Shown: one piece after another, positions 1-8,465 of the stretch
Position numbering within the stretch: position 1 is the stretch's first letter
Layout: every line of letters starts with the position of its first letter
From: Polaribacter sp. IC066
GTDB lineage: Bacteria > Bacteroidota > Bacteroidia > Flavobacteriales > Flavobacteriaceae
Direction of reading: 5' to 3'
Assembly: GCF_007997085.1 (NCBI RefSeq)
Contig: NZ_VORR01000039.1
Location: forward strand, 1 to 39,072
DNA: 39,072 nucleotides
Made by a program: the position numbers and the translations under genes
The notes under the pieces: generated by a model
Told to the model about the DNA's origin: nothing
Seen by the model: only the letters and a program-made list of their open reading frames with translations
Databases searched by the model: none

Positions 1-97
1 GAATAGCTTTTAGTTTATCGGCATGTTTTCTTTGTTTACAATTACGGTGTAATTGTTTAATTGTAATTTTCTCTTCTTGTGATAATTTTATAGTCAT
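1..97 (-). mobile_element. IS630-like transposase, 5' end only
   Basis: An ATG at position 97 opens a minus-strand frame that runs off the left edge after 32 codons. It begins MTIKLSQEEKITIKQL and continues with an RNCKQRKHADKLKAI segment. This resembles the N-terminal helix-turn-helix of IS630-type transposases, which typically read like '...LHRRERDKRVADRIKAV'. IS630 elements insert at TA dinucleotides. The upstream end of this element should lie between about 100 and 235, where the neighbouring restriction gene loses similarity to its family. The terminal inverted repeat cannot be confirmed because the other end is outside the window. The family assignment rests on a short N-terminal match recalled from memory. 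Confidence 0.6.
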
Positions 98-210
98 ACA
101 TCTGAATATCAACAATATAAAGATACTGAATATTACTCAAAATAACAAAAATATAGTGCTTAAATAAATGAAAAACAGTAATTTAATATCAATAATTAGA
201 CCATGAAATT

Positions 211-2544
211 TTATGTTCCCGAAAACCTAAATGTATTGAGTATATTAGCGATTTCATTTTTTGATTTAAATCCCATCGGAATATACGCTCTATTTTCAGA
301 AGAATGAAGAGGGATTAATATATAATCATTATCAGAATGTCTTATTTCTCCAAATAAGGTTGGAAAAGCAGCTAATTTTTGCGTGGCTGCACGTGAACTG
401 TTTAATCGTAAATTTTTAACATTTTCGACTCTTTTTTGAACTTCTTTTAAAGTTCTTAAATCACTTGGTTTTATATCTTTTAACCATAAACACCATCGGT
501 TTTTACCATTTAAAAATTCGTGGGCACTAATTAATGGTTTTATAAAATTAATTGCATTTGGTTCTAGATGTATAAATTCATCTTTTTCTTCATCCGTAAA
601 CAAAAAATTACCTCCATCATTAGGCATACTTCCAAAAGAAATTTTTGAAACATTACAGATAGGTTTTCTTCGTTTTAAAATAACTAAATCATTTGCTTCA
701 ACTAAATAAGGATTAATATTTTTTACTGCCCTTTCATAGGGCTCTTCCTTAATATCATCGTAAATAAAAAGACTTTTATTTTTTATATCAAAATTTGCAA
801 AACCGATAATTACGCAATGCACGGCTGCTTTTCCTTTAGCCTCATTTGTCCAATTAAAGGTAGTATGTGCAAAATGTATTTTTACTTTATAATTGTTCAA
901 TAATTCATTCCATAAAATACCTGTTTGTTCTCCTTGAGTAATAGAGTTTGTGGAAACAAAACCTGTTTTTATATTTGTTTCTTTAATGTACTGCGCAGCC
1001 TTATAATACCAAGCAGCAACATAATCTAAAACACCAGCACCTTTAACTTTTCCAAAAACCAATTTCATATCCTCTTTTTGAGTAGTGTTTTGGTTTGATT
1101 TTCCTAAAAAAGGAGGATTTCCAATAATATAAGATAGTGCTGTTTTTGAAACAACATCTTCCCAGTTTATCCGCAGAGAATTACCGTGTACAATTTTAGC
1201 TGCTTTTTTAAGTGGCAAACGGGCAAAGTATTGGCCGAATTCTTCAGAAACTAGCATGTTCATTTGGTGGTCTATTAACCACATGGCAACTTCGGCAATT
1301 TTTGCAGCAAATTCGTCGTATTCAATTCCGTAAAACTGATCTACATCCAACCACAAAATTGAAGAAACATCTAATACTTGCTCCCCATGTTTAAACAATG
1401 CGCGTAAAACAGCAATTTCTAATAATCTTAATTCTCTGTAGGTAATAATTAAGAAATTGCCACTGCCACAGGCGGGGTCTAAAAATTTTAAGGTAGATAG
1501 TTTGTAATGAAACTCTTTTAGTTTTTTAGAATTGGATTTTACTTTTTCAAATTCTTCCCAAAGTTCGTCAAGAAAAAGAGGTTTTATCAGTTTAAAAATA
1601 TTTTTTTCTGATGTGTAATGTGCTCCTAAATTTCTTCTTTCTATAGGATTCATGACACTTTGAAACAGCGATCCAAAAATTGCGGGTGATATTTTACCCC
1701 AATCTAAACCCGCTGCTTCTAATAAGATACTTCGCATTTTAGAATTGAATGCGGCAATAGGGAGCATTTCTTGAAATAGTTTGCCGTTTACATAGGGAAA
1801 CTGATCTAAATGCTCGTCTAAATTGGTGTATCTTTTTTCTTTTGGTGTGTTTAGAACTTGAAAAAATTCTGCCATTGCCGATCCTAAATTGCTGCCATCT
1901 TCATTGGTTTTCTGGTATAAAAATTCTTTAAAGGTATCTTTTTCAAAAATACTGGTATCATCTGCAAAAAGGATGAAAAGCAAGCGCACTAAATATACTT
2001 CTAAATGATGCCCTTCATAACCAAACGCTTCGAGTTGGTCATGCAGTTTGCCCATAAGCTCTGCTGCTTTTATATTTACAGGGTCTTCTTCTTTAAAGGT
2101 TCTTTTTTGGTAGCCTGCAATAAAGCCAAAGAGTTTTACATTTTTATAGAGTTCAGAAACAGAAAATTCATGTTCTGTGCCTTCATCGAGGTCAAACAGT
2201 TTGATTTTGTCAAAATCTGAAACTAGAATATATTTCGGGAGTTCGTGTTCTTTTAAGCCTGGGAAATAATCGGTGGCTTGCTCATATGCTTTGTCTAAAT
2301 TTTTCCCTTTAGATTTGTGTTCTACGAGTAGCGTTCCTTTCCAGAAAAGGTCTATAAAACCTTGATTGCCGCTTAACTTTTTTACGGGTTCTTCAAAAGT
2401 TGCAACGCGCCTTCTTGATATTCCGAATACATTAAAAAAGTCGTTCCAGAAACTATCTTTTTCGGCGCGTTCTTTTGTTTCGGCTGCCCATTCATTAGAA
2501 AATTTTAAGGCTCTGTCTTTTATCTCGTTCCAGCTTAATGCCAT
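211..2544 (-). CDS. MmeI-like type IIL restriction-modification enzyme, C-terminally truncated
   Basis: This 777-residue protein combines a nuclease and an adenine-N6 methyltransferase. The N-terminus has D65-X9-E75-X-K77, the spacing of the MmeI PD-(D/E)XK nuclease. A helical region follows, then a class I SAM-dependent methyltransferase with motif I DPACGSGNF near residue 358 and the catalytic NPPF near 476. A target-recognition segment begins near 620. MmeI relatives are usually about 900 residues and continue past an 'SSE.R.YIP.GF' block; here that block is present near residue 747, but the protein stops 30 residues later in unrelated sequence (ending RFSGT). The missing piece is the end of the recognition domain and the C-terminal helices. 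The start of an IS630-like transposase lies about 110 bp beyond the stop, so IS insertion is the likely cause. Single-chain IIL enzymes both cut and modify using this recognition domain, so activity is probably lost or altered. Family confidence is high; activity is unknown. Confidence 0.88.
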   Translation of the reverse strand: MALSWNEIKDRALKFSNEWAAETKERAEKDSFWNDFFNVFGISRRRVATFEEPVKKLSGNQGFIDLFWKGTLLVEHKSKGKNLDKAYEQATDYFPGLKEHELPKYILVSDFDKIKLFDLDEGTEHEFSVSELYKNVKLFGFIAGYQKRTFKEEDPVNIKAAELMGKLHDQLEAFGYEGHHLEVYLVRLLFILFADDTSIFEKDTFKEFLYQKTNEDGSNLGSAMAEFFQVLNTPKEKRYTNLDEHLDQFPYVNGKLFQEMLPIAAFNSKMRSILLEAAGLDWGKISPAIFGSLFQSVMNPIERRNLGAHYTSEKNIFKLIKPLFLDELWEEFEKVKSNSKKLKEFHYKLSTLKFLDPACGSGNFLIITYRELRLLEIAVLRALFKHGEQVLDVSSILWLDVDQFYGIEYDEFAAKIAEVAMWLIDHQMNMLVSEEFGQYFARLPLKKAAKIVHGNSLRINWEDVVSKTALSYIIGNPPFLGKSNQNTTQKEDMKLVFGKVKGAGVLDYVAAWYYKAAQYIKETNIKTGFVSTNSITQGEQTGILWNELLNNYKVKIHFAHTTFNWTNEAKGKAAVHCVIIGFANFDIKNKSLFIYDDIKEEPYERAVKNINPYLVEANDLVILKRRKPICNVSKISFGSMPNDGGNFLFTDEEKDEFIHLEPNAINFIKPLISAHEFLNGKNRWCLWLKDIKPSDLRTLKEVQKRVENVKNLRLNSSRAATQKLAAFPTLFGEIRHSDNDYILIPLHSSENRAYIPMGFKSKNEIANILNTFRFSGT

Positions 2545-2731
2545 TTAGTTCTTTTTTTTAGGTTTTTTTTTGTTAAAGATAGCTGAATAAAGTGGATTTC
2601 GATTTTGTTGCCTTGGAATTTCCTGCGTAAATTAAGAGGTTTGTGAAAATGAAATAGTCTTGCTTTAAGTACTAATTTAGAGATCTTTTTACACTGTGTT
2701 GTGTTTTAGTTTTCTTTGATGATTTATAATA

Positions 2732-3892
2732 TCAGTCCTTTAATTTTTCATAATATTCTTTTAATATTAAGGTGAGTTCTAAATATTTTTCTGAATTATC
2801 TTTTTCTGGATAGTAATATTTGTTTTTGTCAATTCCAATTGTAAAGTCGTTTGAAATTCCAATTGTGTATGCTTTAGATTCCAAAATTCTAATTTTTAAA
2901 TCTAATTCATCCCTGACGTGGGTGTTTTTTTGATTTCTAAGTCTTTTACCATCTTTTATTAAACAAAAGAAAAAGTAGTTATTATCTAATTCAATATGAA
3001 TTGCTAACTCACACTTTTCATATGATTTTAATAGGACTAATAAACCATCTCCTCTGTCTGATTTTTGAAGTTTATTTTCTTGAAATTGTCTACTTAATAT
3101 TTCCTTGAGTTGCCTAACCTCTTTTTGTTTCAAACTCCAAACTAATTCATTGTATGAGTTACTAATTAATTGACTTTCTTCAAGGTAATTAGAAATTACT
3201 TTTTTAATGTCGTCATTCAATTTTACATTAGTTGTCTGGTTAGTCAATTTTTTTATTAGGTTGATATACTGTTTAATACACTCTCTTAATATAGGTAAGT
3301 CAACTGCCTCTTTTTTGCAAAGTTCAAGCCATTCAATAATATGTTTTTTATAAGATATTGAATATATTAAGTCGTTATTTACTGTTTGTGATTCGTGACC
3401 GTCTAAAGTTAAAAATAGAATATGAAAATTATAATTATTGTCTTTGACATAATTGTAATATCTTAACATTTGATTTTCTTGCTCACCTGCATATATTTTA
3501 TTCTCTATACATATGAAATTTTTTGTTTCCGATATAGCAATATCAATTCTACCACCCTTATTTTTTGTGATTTGACCAATAGACTTTTCTACTTCTACTA
3601 AACTATTTTTGGTATTAATACGAATTAGATTTTCATCGTTAATAACAAATTTATTAATATATTTTATAAATGTTTTTAAAAATTTATCACCTTGTTCATG
3701 ACTACCATTTGGATCTAATAATTCTGCTAAAAATTTAGAATGTGTTTTTACTTCTGCAGATTCCATACCTAATATTTGAAACACATTAAAGTTCTCGCCA
3801 TTATTTTTTGTAACTAAATCATAAGACTTTTTTATATTTCTTATTTGATTCAGTAGGCTTTTTATTTGATTATTCATTTTATTTTGTTCCAT
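2732..3892 (-). CDS. PD-(D/E)XK nuclease superfamily protein
   Basis: A 386-residue protein resembling PDDEXK_4-type (PF14281-like) standalone nucleases. The visible core is an N-terminal HSKFLAELLDP block near residue 47, GGRIDIAI near 114 (the Asp of the fold), IENKI near 128 (the E-x-K pair) and a QMLRYYNYV helix just after, as in lambda-exonuclease/Vsr-like folds. The C-terminal half is lysine-rich and I cannot assign it. It is transcribed in the same direction as the flanking restriction enzyme and AbiTii gene, which suggests a defence role, but that is context only. A degenerate attC-like repeat lies upstream (3924-4054). CACAACAC, an R''-like sequence, lies just downstream of the stop at about 2685-2700, so this may be one cassette of an array. 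Confidence 0.75.
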   Translation of the reverse strand: MEQNKMNNQIKSLLNQIRNIKKSYDLVTKNNGENFNVFQILGMESAEVKTHSKFLAELLDPNGSHEQGDKFLKTFIKYINKFVINDENLIRINTKNSLVEVEKSIGQITKNKGGRIDIAISETKNFICIENKIYAGEQENQMLRYYNYVKDNNYNFHILFLTLDGHESQTVNNDLIYSISYKKHIIEWLELCKKEAVDLPILRECIKQYINLIKKLTNQTTNVKLNDDIKKVISNYLEESQLISNSYNELVWSLKQKEVRQLKEILSRQFQENKLQKSDRGDGLLVLLKSYEKCELAIHIELDNNYFFFCLIKDGKRLRNQKNTHVRDELDLKIRILESKAYTIGISNDFTIGIDKNKYYYPEKDNSEKYLELTLILKEYYEKLKD

Positions 3893-3923
3893 TCTAAATG
3901 GTGGATTGATTATTTTTTATTGA

Positions 3924-4054
3924 ACACAATCTTGTTATGTAAGTTTAATTGCGTGTTTTAAGGACTAAAGTTGGTAAATAGACCACAGGTAAAAATCTGC
4001 AAGGACTTTCATAAGTTGCCTAAAATCAGTACTTAATTTATTAGGTGTTGGCGC
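3924..4054 (-). repeat. Degenerate attC-like repeat C
   Basis: Read on the minus strand, the element starts right after the AbiTii stop codon with GCGCCAACACC. It includes the shared block GAAAGTCC and then the near-identical stretch CTTAAAACACGCAA, also found in repeat A at 26142-26155. It ends AACAAGATTGTG. Size, order of blocks and position immediately after a stop codon match repeat A, but the inner stem is imperfect and the G^TT end is mutated to GATTG. Homology to repeats A and D is visible by eye. Function as a recombination site is inferred, and it is probably decayed. Confidence 0.55.
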
Positions 4055-4059
4055 ATGAC

Positions 4060-4947
4060 TTATAGTAATTCTTGAATTTTTTCAATAATTAATGGCATTT
4101 TTAATTCAATTCCCTTTTCGACTGCTTTAGTGCTCATTTTTCCAATCCAATTGATTAACTCTTTACCAATGTTTGCTTTATCACTTTCCCTATTGATAAT
4201 TTCTTTAATTTCAAGAATATTTTCCTTTGGAACGCCTAGTTCTTTTAATTCGGAAAATATTTGTTCTGTTTTTTGATTAATTACTATAGTAATTTTTTGA
4301 TTTAAATTATCTCCAATACCTATTGTCGAATTTGCATTAGCTCCATAAATATGATTATTGATTATCGTTTTTGTAAGCTCATTATTTTCTGCACTATTGA
4401 TATAATCATTTTCAAGATTTGGAAAAGCCGTTTTTAAATCTAAAAGTGTATCAATTAATTTATGTTTAGTTAAGTTTAGAATATGATTCAATTGACTAAA
4501 TTGAACTCGCCTTCTTACAGCAGTTAAATCTGGTTGATTACAAATTTTTTGAAATATTTTTACAGTTTTGATTGGAAAGTCTTCATATCCATAAGCTCCT
4601 TCATTTTCAGTTTGTGTTAGACTTTTCTCAATTGTAGAAACACTTTGTAAAATTTTCATTTCATAAATATTATAATCTAATTCAAAATCTTCATTTAGAC
4701 TAGAAGCATCCATTGGAACTTGTCTTTTCCCAATAAAAGGATTCTCTATTGTTCCAAAAAGATCACATTGAATTATCCTATATACAGGTAATTTATCTTT
4801 CTCGTTTGCATAGCCATTAATTTCTTTTGAAATCCAGTTTTTAAAGTCTGTATTTTGTAAATCGTAAGCAATTAATTTAGCTCTGCTTAAAGCTTGACTT
4901 AAACTTATTTTTTCATAAGATAAATCTGTGATTAATTCTTTTATCAT
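4060..4947 (-). CDS. AbiTii-domain abortive-infection protein
   Basis: A 295-residue protein whose first ~190 residues match the AbiTii domain: the opening LITDLSYEKISLSQALSRAK, then LQNTDFKNWISKEINGY and LPVYRIIQCDLFG. These are the hallmark segments of this family, named after a phage abortive-infection system. The middle (about 200-235) carries NNHIYGANANSTIGIG, a beta-rich GANANS-like motif often seen in AbiTii-type proteins. The C-terminal ~60 residues are helical. There is no signal peptide or membrane segment. The biochemical activity of this family is not something I can state. It sits between a nuclease-family gene and a decayed stretch. A 30-bp near-palindrome lies 25-54 bp upstream of the ATG and may be its operator. 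Confidence 0.8.
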   Translation of the reverse strand: MIKELITDLSYEKISLSQALSRAKLIAYDLQNTDFKNWISKEINGYANEKDKLPVYRIIQCDLFGTIENPFIGKRQVPMDASSLNEDFELDYNIYEMKILQSVSTIEKSLTQTENEGAYGYEDFPIKTVKIFQKICNQPDLTAVRRRVQFSQLNHILNLTKHKLIDTLLDLKTAFPNLENDYINSAENNELTKTIINNHIYGANANSTIGIGDNLNQKITIVINQKTEQIFSELKELGVPKENILEIKEIINRESDKANIGKELINWIGKMSTKAVEKGIELKMPLIIEKIQELL

Positions 4948-4971
4948 TTTTCAATTTTTAGCTTTATGCCA

Positions 4972-5001
4972 AATCCTTATATTTGTATAAATATAAGGAT
5001 T
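4972..5001. promoter_or_regulatory. 30-bp inverted repeat upstream of AbiTii gene
   Basis: Perfect 13-bp arms (AATCCTTATATTT and its reverse complement) are separated by GTAT. The repeat is centred about 40 bp upstream of the AbiTii start codon. This fits an operator for a dimeric repressor or a hairpin in the 5' leader. There is no U-run, so it is not an intrinsic terminator. TATATTTG, a -7-like box on the plus strand, falls inside the left arm, facing away from the gene. Confidence 0.5.
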
Positions 5002-5539
5002 ATCCAATTTCTCTAAAGATAACACAATATGTAACTCCTTTTTTATTGACAATAAATTAAAATTTAAAGATTCCTTTTAAATCTATTTTCTACTAATTTA
5101 TACCTTTAAAATAAGTTTGGTTTCAACGAACATACATTGCTATTCTAAAAGGAATACCATCCTTTAAATTGTATTGTTGGTTCTAAATTTTAACATCACT
5201 AATCCTTTCCTTCTTATTATTAAACAAGGGTAAGACAAATAATTCAGTATTATTTACGGGATTCCATAGAAGTGTACATTTAATCGTATTATTTTTATTT
5301 TTTATCGAGGTTTGGCATTTATATTGGGTTTGGTTTGTATGCTACCTTTTATAGATAGCGATGGTTCTATTTGGCTATCATTGTAATTTGAGAAAAAGAT
5401 GCTAATTTTTGAACAGGAATTTTGTTATTAGAACATCAATTTATTTTCTGAACTAACAGTTAACTCTCGTTTTTAATGAGTGAAAAACAAAACTTTTATG
5501 GTCTTCGTTACAAACAGGCACTAGTTGAGGGTTTAACCC
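5002..5539. other. Gene-poor stretch with coding-like remnants
   Basis: No intact gene is seen. On the minus strand, positions about 5282 to 5115 read in one frame as protein-like sequence (LLWNPVNNTELFVLPLF, later LKDGIPFRIAMYV), broken by a TAG and ended by a TGA, with no start codon. On the plus strand about 5313-5384 encodes a short hydrophobic fragment (LAFILGLVCMLPFIDSDG) without a start. Both look like debris of displaced genes. About 5500-5530 contains CGTTACAAACAGGCACTAG, a degenerate match to CGTTACAAACGAGCACTAG at 7469-7487, so a worn repeat related to the attC-like family may be here. Confidence 0.4.
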
Positions 5540-6517
5540 TTAATGATTTAAGGGTCTTTTTTTTATCATACCTCCTTTTATATCTTTTATGCTGTTCATT
5601 ACAATAAAGGCATTAGGCTCAATTTTTTCGATTTCTGTATTTAATTTGTTTAATTCTAAACGTGTAATGACCGTATAGATAATATCCATTTCTTTTGAAA
5701 CACCATTTTTGGCATAACCACCTTGACCTTTATAAATCGTTACCCCACGGCCCAATTTATCGATAATCATTTCTCGTATACAGGTACTCTGGGAAGAAAT
5801 GATGGTTACTCCGATATATTCTTCGATACCCTCAATTATAAAATCTAATGTTTTAGAGGCAGAAATATAGGTTATCATTGAATAGAGGGCAATTTCAATA
5901 GAAAGAAAATACGCTGCGAAAGAAAAAATAATAACATTAATCAAGATTATAATGTCGCCAATTGTTGTGGAAAATTTTCGGCTCAAAAAAATTGCAAGAA
6001 TTTCAGTTCCGTCAATTACCGCGCCACCTCTAATCGAAAGGCCTATGCCGGCTCCAAGAAAAAAACCACCAAAAATTGCAACCAATAAATCATCATCTGT
6101 AACATTTGGAAAGGGAACGAGTGCAACACAAAGTGCAAGCCCAACAATTGCCAGCGCTGTCTTTATAGCAAAACGTTTTCCCATAATTTTATACCCAAGA
6201 AATATAAAGGGAAGGTTTACACCAATTATAAAAATGTAAAGAGGTATCTCTGTCGTTGCAGCTAAAAGTAAGGAAATTCCGGTAGCTCCGCCATCAATAA
6301 AATCGTTTGTTAAGAGAAACCCCTTAAAGCCAAAAGAAGCAGAAAAAATTCCTATGATAATAAGTATTAAATTCTTAAAATTACGCTTAAAAGAAATAAT
6401 AGATTGCCGGTATTCTTTTGCAAGTCTATAATCGGATGGGTTTCCTTCTGGAAATTTTCTTTTATCCCTGTACTTAAGAGTTGTCCAGGTTATTATGTTT
6501 GTTAAAAATGGGTTCAT
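5540..6517 (-). CDS. YitT family membrane protein
   Basis: A 325-residue protein with a cytoplasmic N-terminal tail of about 45 residues, five to six hydrophobic segments (roughly residues 48-225), and a C-terminal soluble DUF2179-type domain (about 230-310, including ITRLELNKLNTEIEKIEPNAFIVM). The motif GGATGISLL after the first membrane segment and GGAVIDGTEILAI are characteristic of YitT proteins. The transport substrate or role is not established for the family as far as I know. The start at 6517 gives MNPFLTNIITW, which is plausible. A hairpin CCCTTAA...TTAAGGG followed by eight Ts on the plus strand overlaps the last codons (5537-5564). It would act on plus-strand transcripts rather than this gene. 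The gene sits inside the decayed cassette region, but no clear attC follows it. Confidence 0.88.
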   Translation of the reverse strand: MNPFLTNIITWTTLKYRDKRKFPEGNPSDYRLAKEYRQSIISFKRNFKNLILIIIGIFSASFGFKGFLLTNDFIDGGATGISLLLAATTEIPLYIFIIGVNLPFIFLGYKIMGKRFAIKTALAIVGLALCVALVPFPNVTDDDLLVAIFGGFFLGAGIGLSIRGGAVIDGTEILAIFLSRKFSTTIGDIIILINVIIFSFAAYFLSIEIALYSMITYISASKTLDFIIEGIEEYIGVTIISSQSTCIREMIIDKLGRGVTIYKGQGGYAKNGVSKEMDIIYTVITRLELNKLNTEIEKIEPNAFIVMNSIKDIKGGMIKKRPLNH

Positions 6518-6563
6518 TGTAGTTTTATGGTTTTTTTAGCTTGCAGGGAACATTTTTATGCAA

Positions 6564-6677
6564 CGTTTATTACTGTGTTTAAACACTAAAGTTAGTGAAT
6601 AAAACACAGATAGAAAGAGCACGAAGACTTTTATAAATTATCTAAAAATCAGCAATTAATTTTGCAGGGTGCTAGGC
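6564..6677 (-). repeat. Degenerate attC-like repeat D
   Basis: Read on the minus strand it runs from GCCTAGC through AAAATTAATTGCTG (compare AAAATTAATTGCTGG in repeat A), then GTTTTATTCACTAA and TTAGTGTTTAAACAC, and ends AATAAACG followed by TTGCAT. Repeat A ends ATAAACG followed by TTGCC. It is clearly the same family in the same block order, shortened by a few bases. The upstream pseudogene's stop codon lies within it. Confidence 0.6.
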
Positions 6678-7162
6678 ATAGTGCTCTTTTCAATTCTTAA
6701 CTTTCTAATTTCCAAGCTTAACATTGGTCTGAATATGGTTTTTTGAAAATTCAAATTTACCTGTAAATCAATTCCTATACCTAAAGATTTAAATGAAATA
6801 TACCCTCCTCCAGTTTTTAATGGAAAACCTACCGTTAAAACTTATTTTGTATACTACTTGTTTATAAGACAACTTGTGTCTGTTGTATCTAATTCTTCGG
6901 TTTTTAATGTTCCCGAAAACATTGCTCTTCCGCTTTGATATTGAAATCTAAAATTTTCTTTTTTAGCGGCAAAATATTTTCCAAATAAGACATTTCATTG
7001 ATTATATTTTTCAGTTAGGGTATCTCCTATAAATTCACAATCTTATCCAAAATAAGAACCTACAGAAAATAGAGATGATTTAGAAGTTATAATTTTTGAC
7101 TTCAGTTCGGTTTTTAACTTTTTAATATTTGCTAGAATTACGCACAAAAATTCATTCGGCAT
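6656..7162 (-). pseudogene. Decayed hypothetical gene, possibly a beta-barrel-like protein
   Basis: An ATG at 7162 opens MPNEFLCVILANIKKLK and the frame is then broken by TAA, TGA and TAG. The readable text between stops includes SKSSLFSVGSYFG, NVLFGKYFAAKKENFRFQYQ and SGRAMFSGTLKTEELD. A shifted frame then carries TVGFPLKTGGGYISFKSLG and GIDLQVNLNFQKTIFRP to a stop inside the attC-like repeat at 6656. The consistent amino-acid texture across breaks shows a recently broken gene of about 165 codons. The alternating, glycine-rich C-terminal part suggests beta structure. I do not recognise a family. Confidence 0.5.
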
Positions 7163-7175
7163 TTAAGTGCGTTTA

Positions 7176-7366
7176 TTAAATTTCTTTTGGTTTGATCAGC
7201 TTGAAAATAAAAATCAAATTTAGTATAGAAAAAATAATAGTTAATATTGATGAAATTTTTGGATCGGAAAATTCGAAAAACTCAACTATTTGATTTAAAC
7301 TTAAGCCTATCAAACCAATACTCGAAATAAGAGGAATTATAGATACTTTGTTATTTTTTTATACAT
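7176..7366 (-). pseudogene. Small two-helix membrane protein with homopolymer frameshift
   Basis: From ATG 7366 the frame reads MYKK and is then lost at a run of seven A (plus-strand T 7354-7360). One extra A would continue NNKVSIIPLISSIGLIGLSL and then ISSILTIIFSILNLIFIF, ending KLIKPKEI at a stop at 7176: 63 codons in total with two hydrophobic helices. It may be a genuine small membrane protein broken by slippage, or intact if the A run is a sequencing error. It lies between two attC-like repeats, with no recognised family. Confidence 0.4.
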
Positions 7367-7399
7367 TTTTTCTTTTTAAAATTCAGTATTCCACAAATT

Positions 7400-7573
7400 T
7401 GCTCATGCAGTAAAGCGAACTTCTTAACGATACGCAATCATTCGTTTTATTCTTTTACGATACGCGTTACAAACGAGCACTAGCGGAACTTTAAAATTTA
7501 GCGACCTCTAGGAAGTGCTTTTACCATAAGATTAAGAACCCACTGCCCTATTATTTTTATACGTTATTGGCAA
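7400..7573 (-). repeat. Degenerate attC-like repeat G
   Basis: On the minus strand it begins TTGCCAATAACGTATAAAAATAAT. Repeat B begins GCAACACCGTATAAAAATAATTGC. It continues with GGTTCTTAATC (repeat B: GTGCTTAATC), AGAGGTCG (repeat B: AAAGGTCG) and CGTTTGTAACG (repeat B: GTGTTTGTAACG). The order of blocks is the same as in repeat B. The far end is not clear, so the left boundary is approximate. Its first bases are complementary to the cassette start at 8231 (see findings). Confidence 0.5.
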
Positions 7574-7783
7574 CTAGCTTTTACGGCTTTATATTGGCCA
7601 TAAAAGGAATCGATTTTATATGCTATTATCGCTAATTTATCTATGTTAATTTCGCTTTATAATTATCCAATAATCTTTTTCGAGTACAATAATGTTACTA
7701 AATTTCAAAAAAATATGAAGATTTTTCATTATTATAATTTATAAATATCATAATAATTATTGAACGGGTCGTTACTTTTACAA

Positions 7784-8041
7784 TTATTTTCTTGCTGCTT
7801 TAAACTCACTGTTATCATACCATTTCGGGAAATAATCTTCATTAAATAATTTTAAACCTATATTAAAGAATAGCTGTAGATCTAATCTAATTCCGCTTAA
7901 TTGAAAGGTTTTAGCATCGTAATTATCTGAAACCTGGTAGTATTGAAATTTTTCATATTGCTCAATAAACGCTTTAACCGCTTCAATGCTATGATCAAAT
8001 CCTTTATTAGCACCACTAGCGTACAAAGCAAAATTCTGATT
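7784..8041 (-). pseudogene. Fragment of an unrecognised gene (about 85 codons)
   Basis: An open frame without an ATG reads NQNFALYASGANKGFDHSIE, continues through FIEQYEKFQYYQVSDNYD and LSGIRLDLQLFFNIGLKLF, and ends NSEFKAARK at 7784. The only start candidate is a TTG at 8026. The sequence has protein-like composition but I do not recognise it. It lies in the same cassette-like interval as the 33-codon frame at 8116-8217, and the two may be pieces of one gene. Confidence 0.35.
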
Positions 8042-8115
8042 TTAGCAAAATTAAAATGATCTTATCTGAAAAATCATCCTTTTTCTGGCACTGGATCTGG
8101 AATGATATATCTATT

Positions 8116-8217
8116 CTATTTTTGAGCTGCTGCCTTGGCGTATTCTTCTATTTCAGACTGACTGTACCCCGTAATGGTTACATCTTTCATTTTTCCTAGA
8201 CTAAGAATTGCATCCAT
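8116..8217 (-). CDS. Hypothetical 33-residue ORF or gene fragment
   Basis: An ATG at 8217 follows the cassette-type start TTGGCAATATTAAT by a few bases. It encodes MDAILSLGKMKDVTITGY and SQSEIEEYAKAAAQK before a TAG. This may be a real micro-gene or the head of the broken gene whose tail is at 7784-8041. No family is recognised. Confidence 0.3.
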   Translation of the reverse strand: MDAILSLGKMKDVTITGYSQSEIEEYAKAAAQK

Positions 8218-8231
8218 ATTAATATTGCCAA

Positions 8232-8356
8232 CCTTTTGGTATTCATTTAGTTGTGTTTTTTAACAATTAAAGCTAGTCAATAAATAGCAGATAATAAGTC
8301 TCTGAATATTTTTGTAGATACGTTAAAACAGTAATTAATTATACCTGGTGTTTTAA
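8232..8356 (-). repeat. Degenerate attC-like repeat E
   Basis: Minus-strand order: TTAAAACACCAGGTATAATTAATTACTG, split here as TTAAAAC, ACC, GTATAATTAATTAC; then TTATTGACTAGCTTTAATTG; then CACAACTAAATGAATACC and AAAAG followed by GTTGGC. Compare repeat A: AACACC, GTATAAAATTAATTGC, CTAAATTAGTCGCTT, GCAACTAACCTTATAC, AAACG followed by TTGCC. The alignment by eye is convincing at both ends, and it sits immediately after a stop codon (8361), as the other copies do. Confidence 0.6.
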
Positions 8357-8360
8357 CCCC

Positions 8361-8465
8361 CTATTTCTTTACTACTTCTTTTCTTTTTGCAAATGTATTT
8401 CTCCAATTTACATCTCCATATTTTTCGCCTTTGATTCCAAGTTCCAAACATTCAGTATATTCCAT
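8361..8465 (-). pseudogene. C-terminal gene remnant (34 codons)
   Basis: From ATG 8465 the frame reads MEYTECLELGIKGEKYGD and VNWRNTFAKRKEVVKK, then stops 5 bp before repeat E. The same frame extends upstream as ASELKF until a TAG, so this is probably the tail of a longer cassette gene whose body is gone. I do not recognise it. Confidence 0.35.

Noticed and set aside
5430..5540. Another attC-like repeat after the YitT gene
   Set aside because: Only the CGTTACAAAC-GCACTAG word is shared with repeat G. Neither the ACC-GTATAA arm nor a G^TT end can be found, and the expected complement of the YitT-side start (ATGCAAC) is absent.
6901..6924. The word TGTTCCCGAAAAC occurs here and at 214-226, near the supposed IS junction
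   Set aside because: The copy here is ordinary coding sequence of a pseudogene (AMFSGT), there is no further similarity around either site, and orientation gives no IS-end pattern. It is treated as chance.
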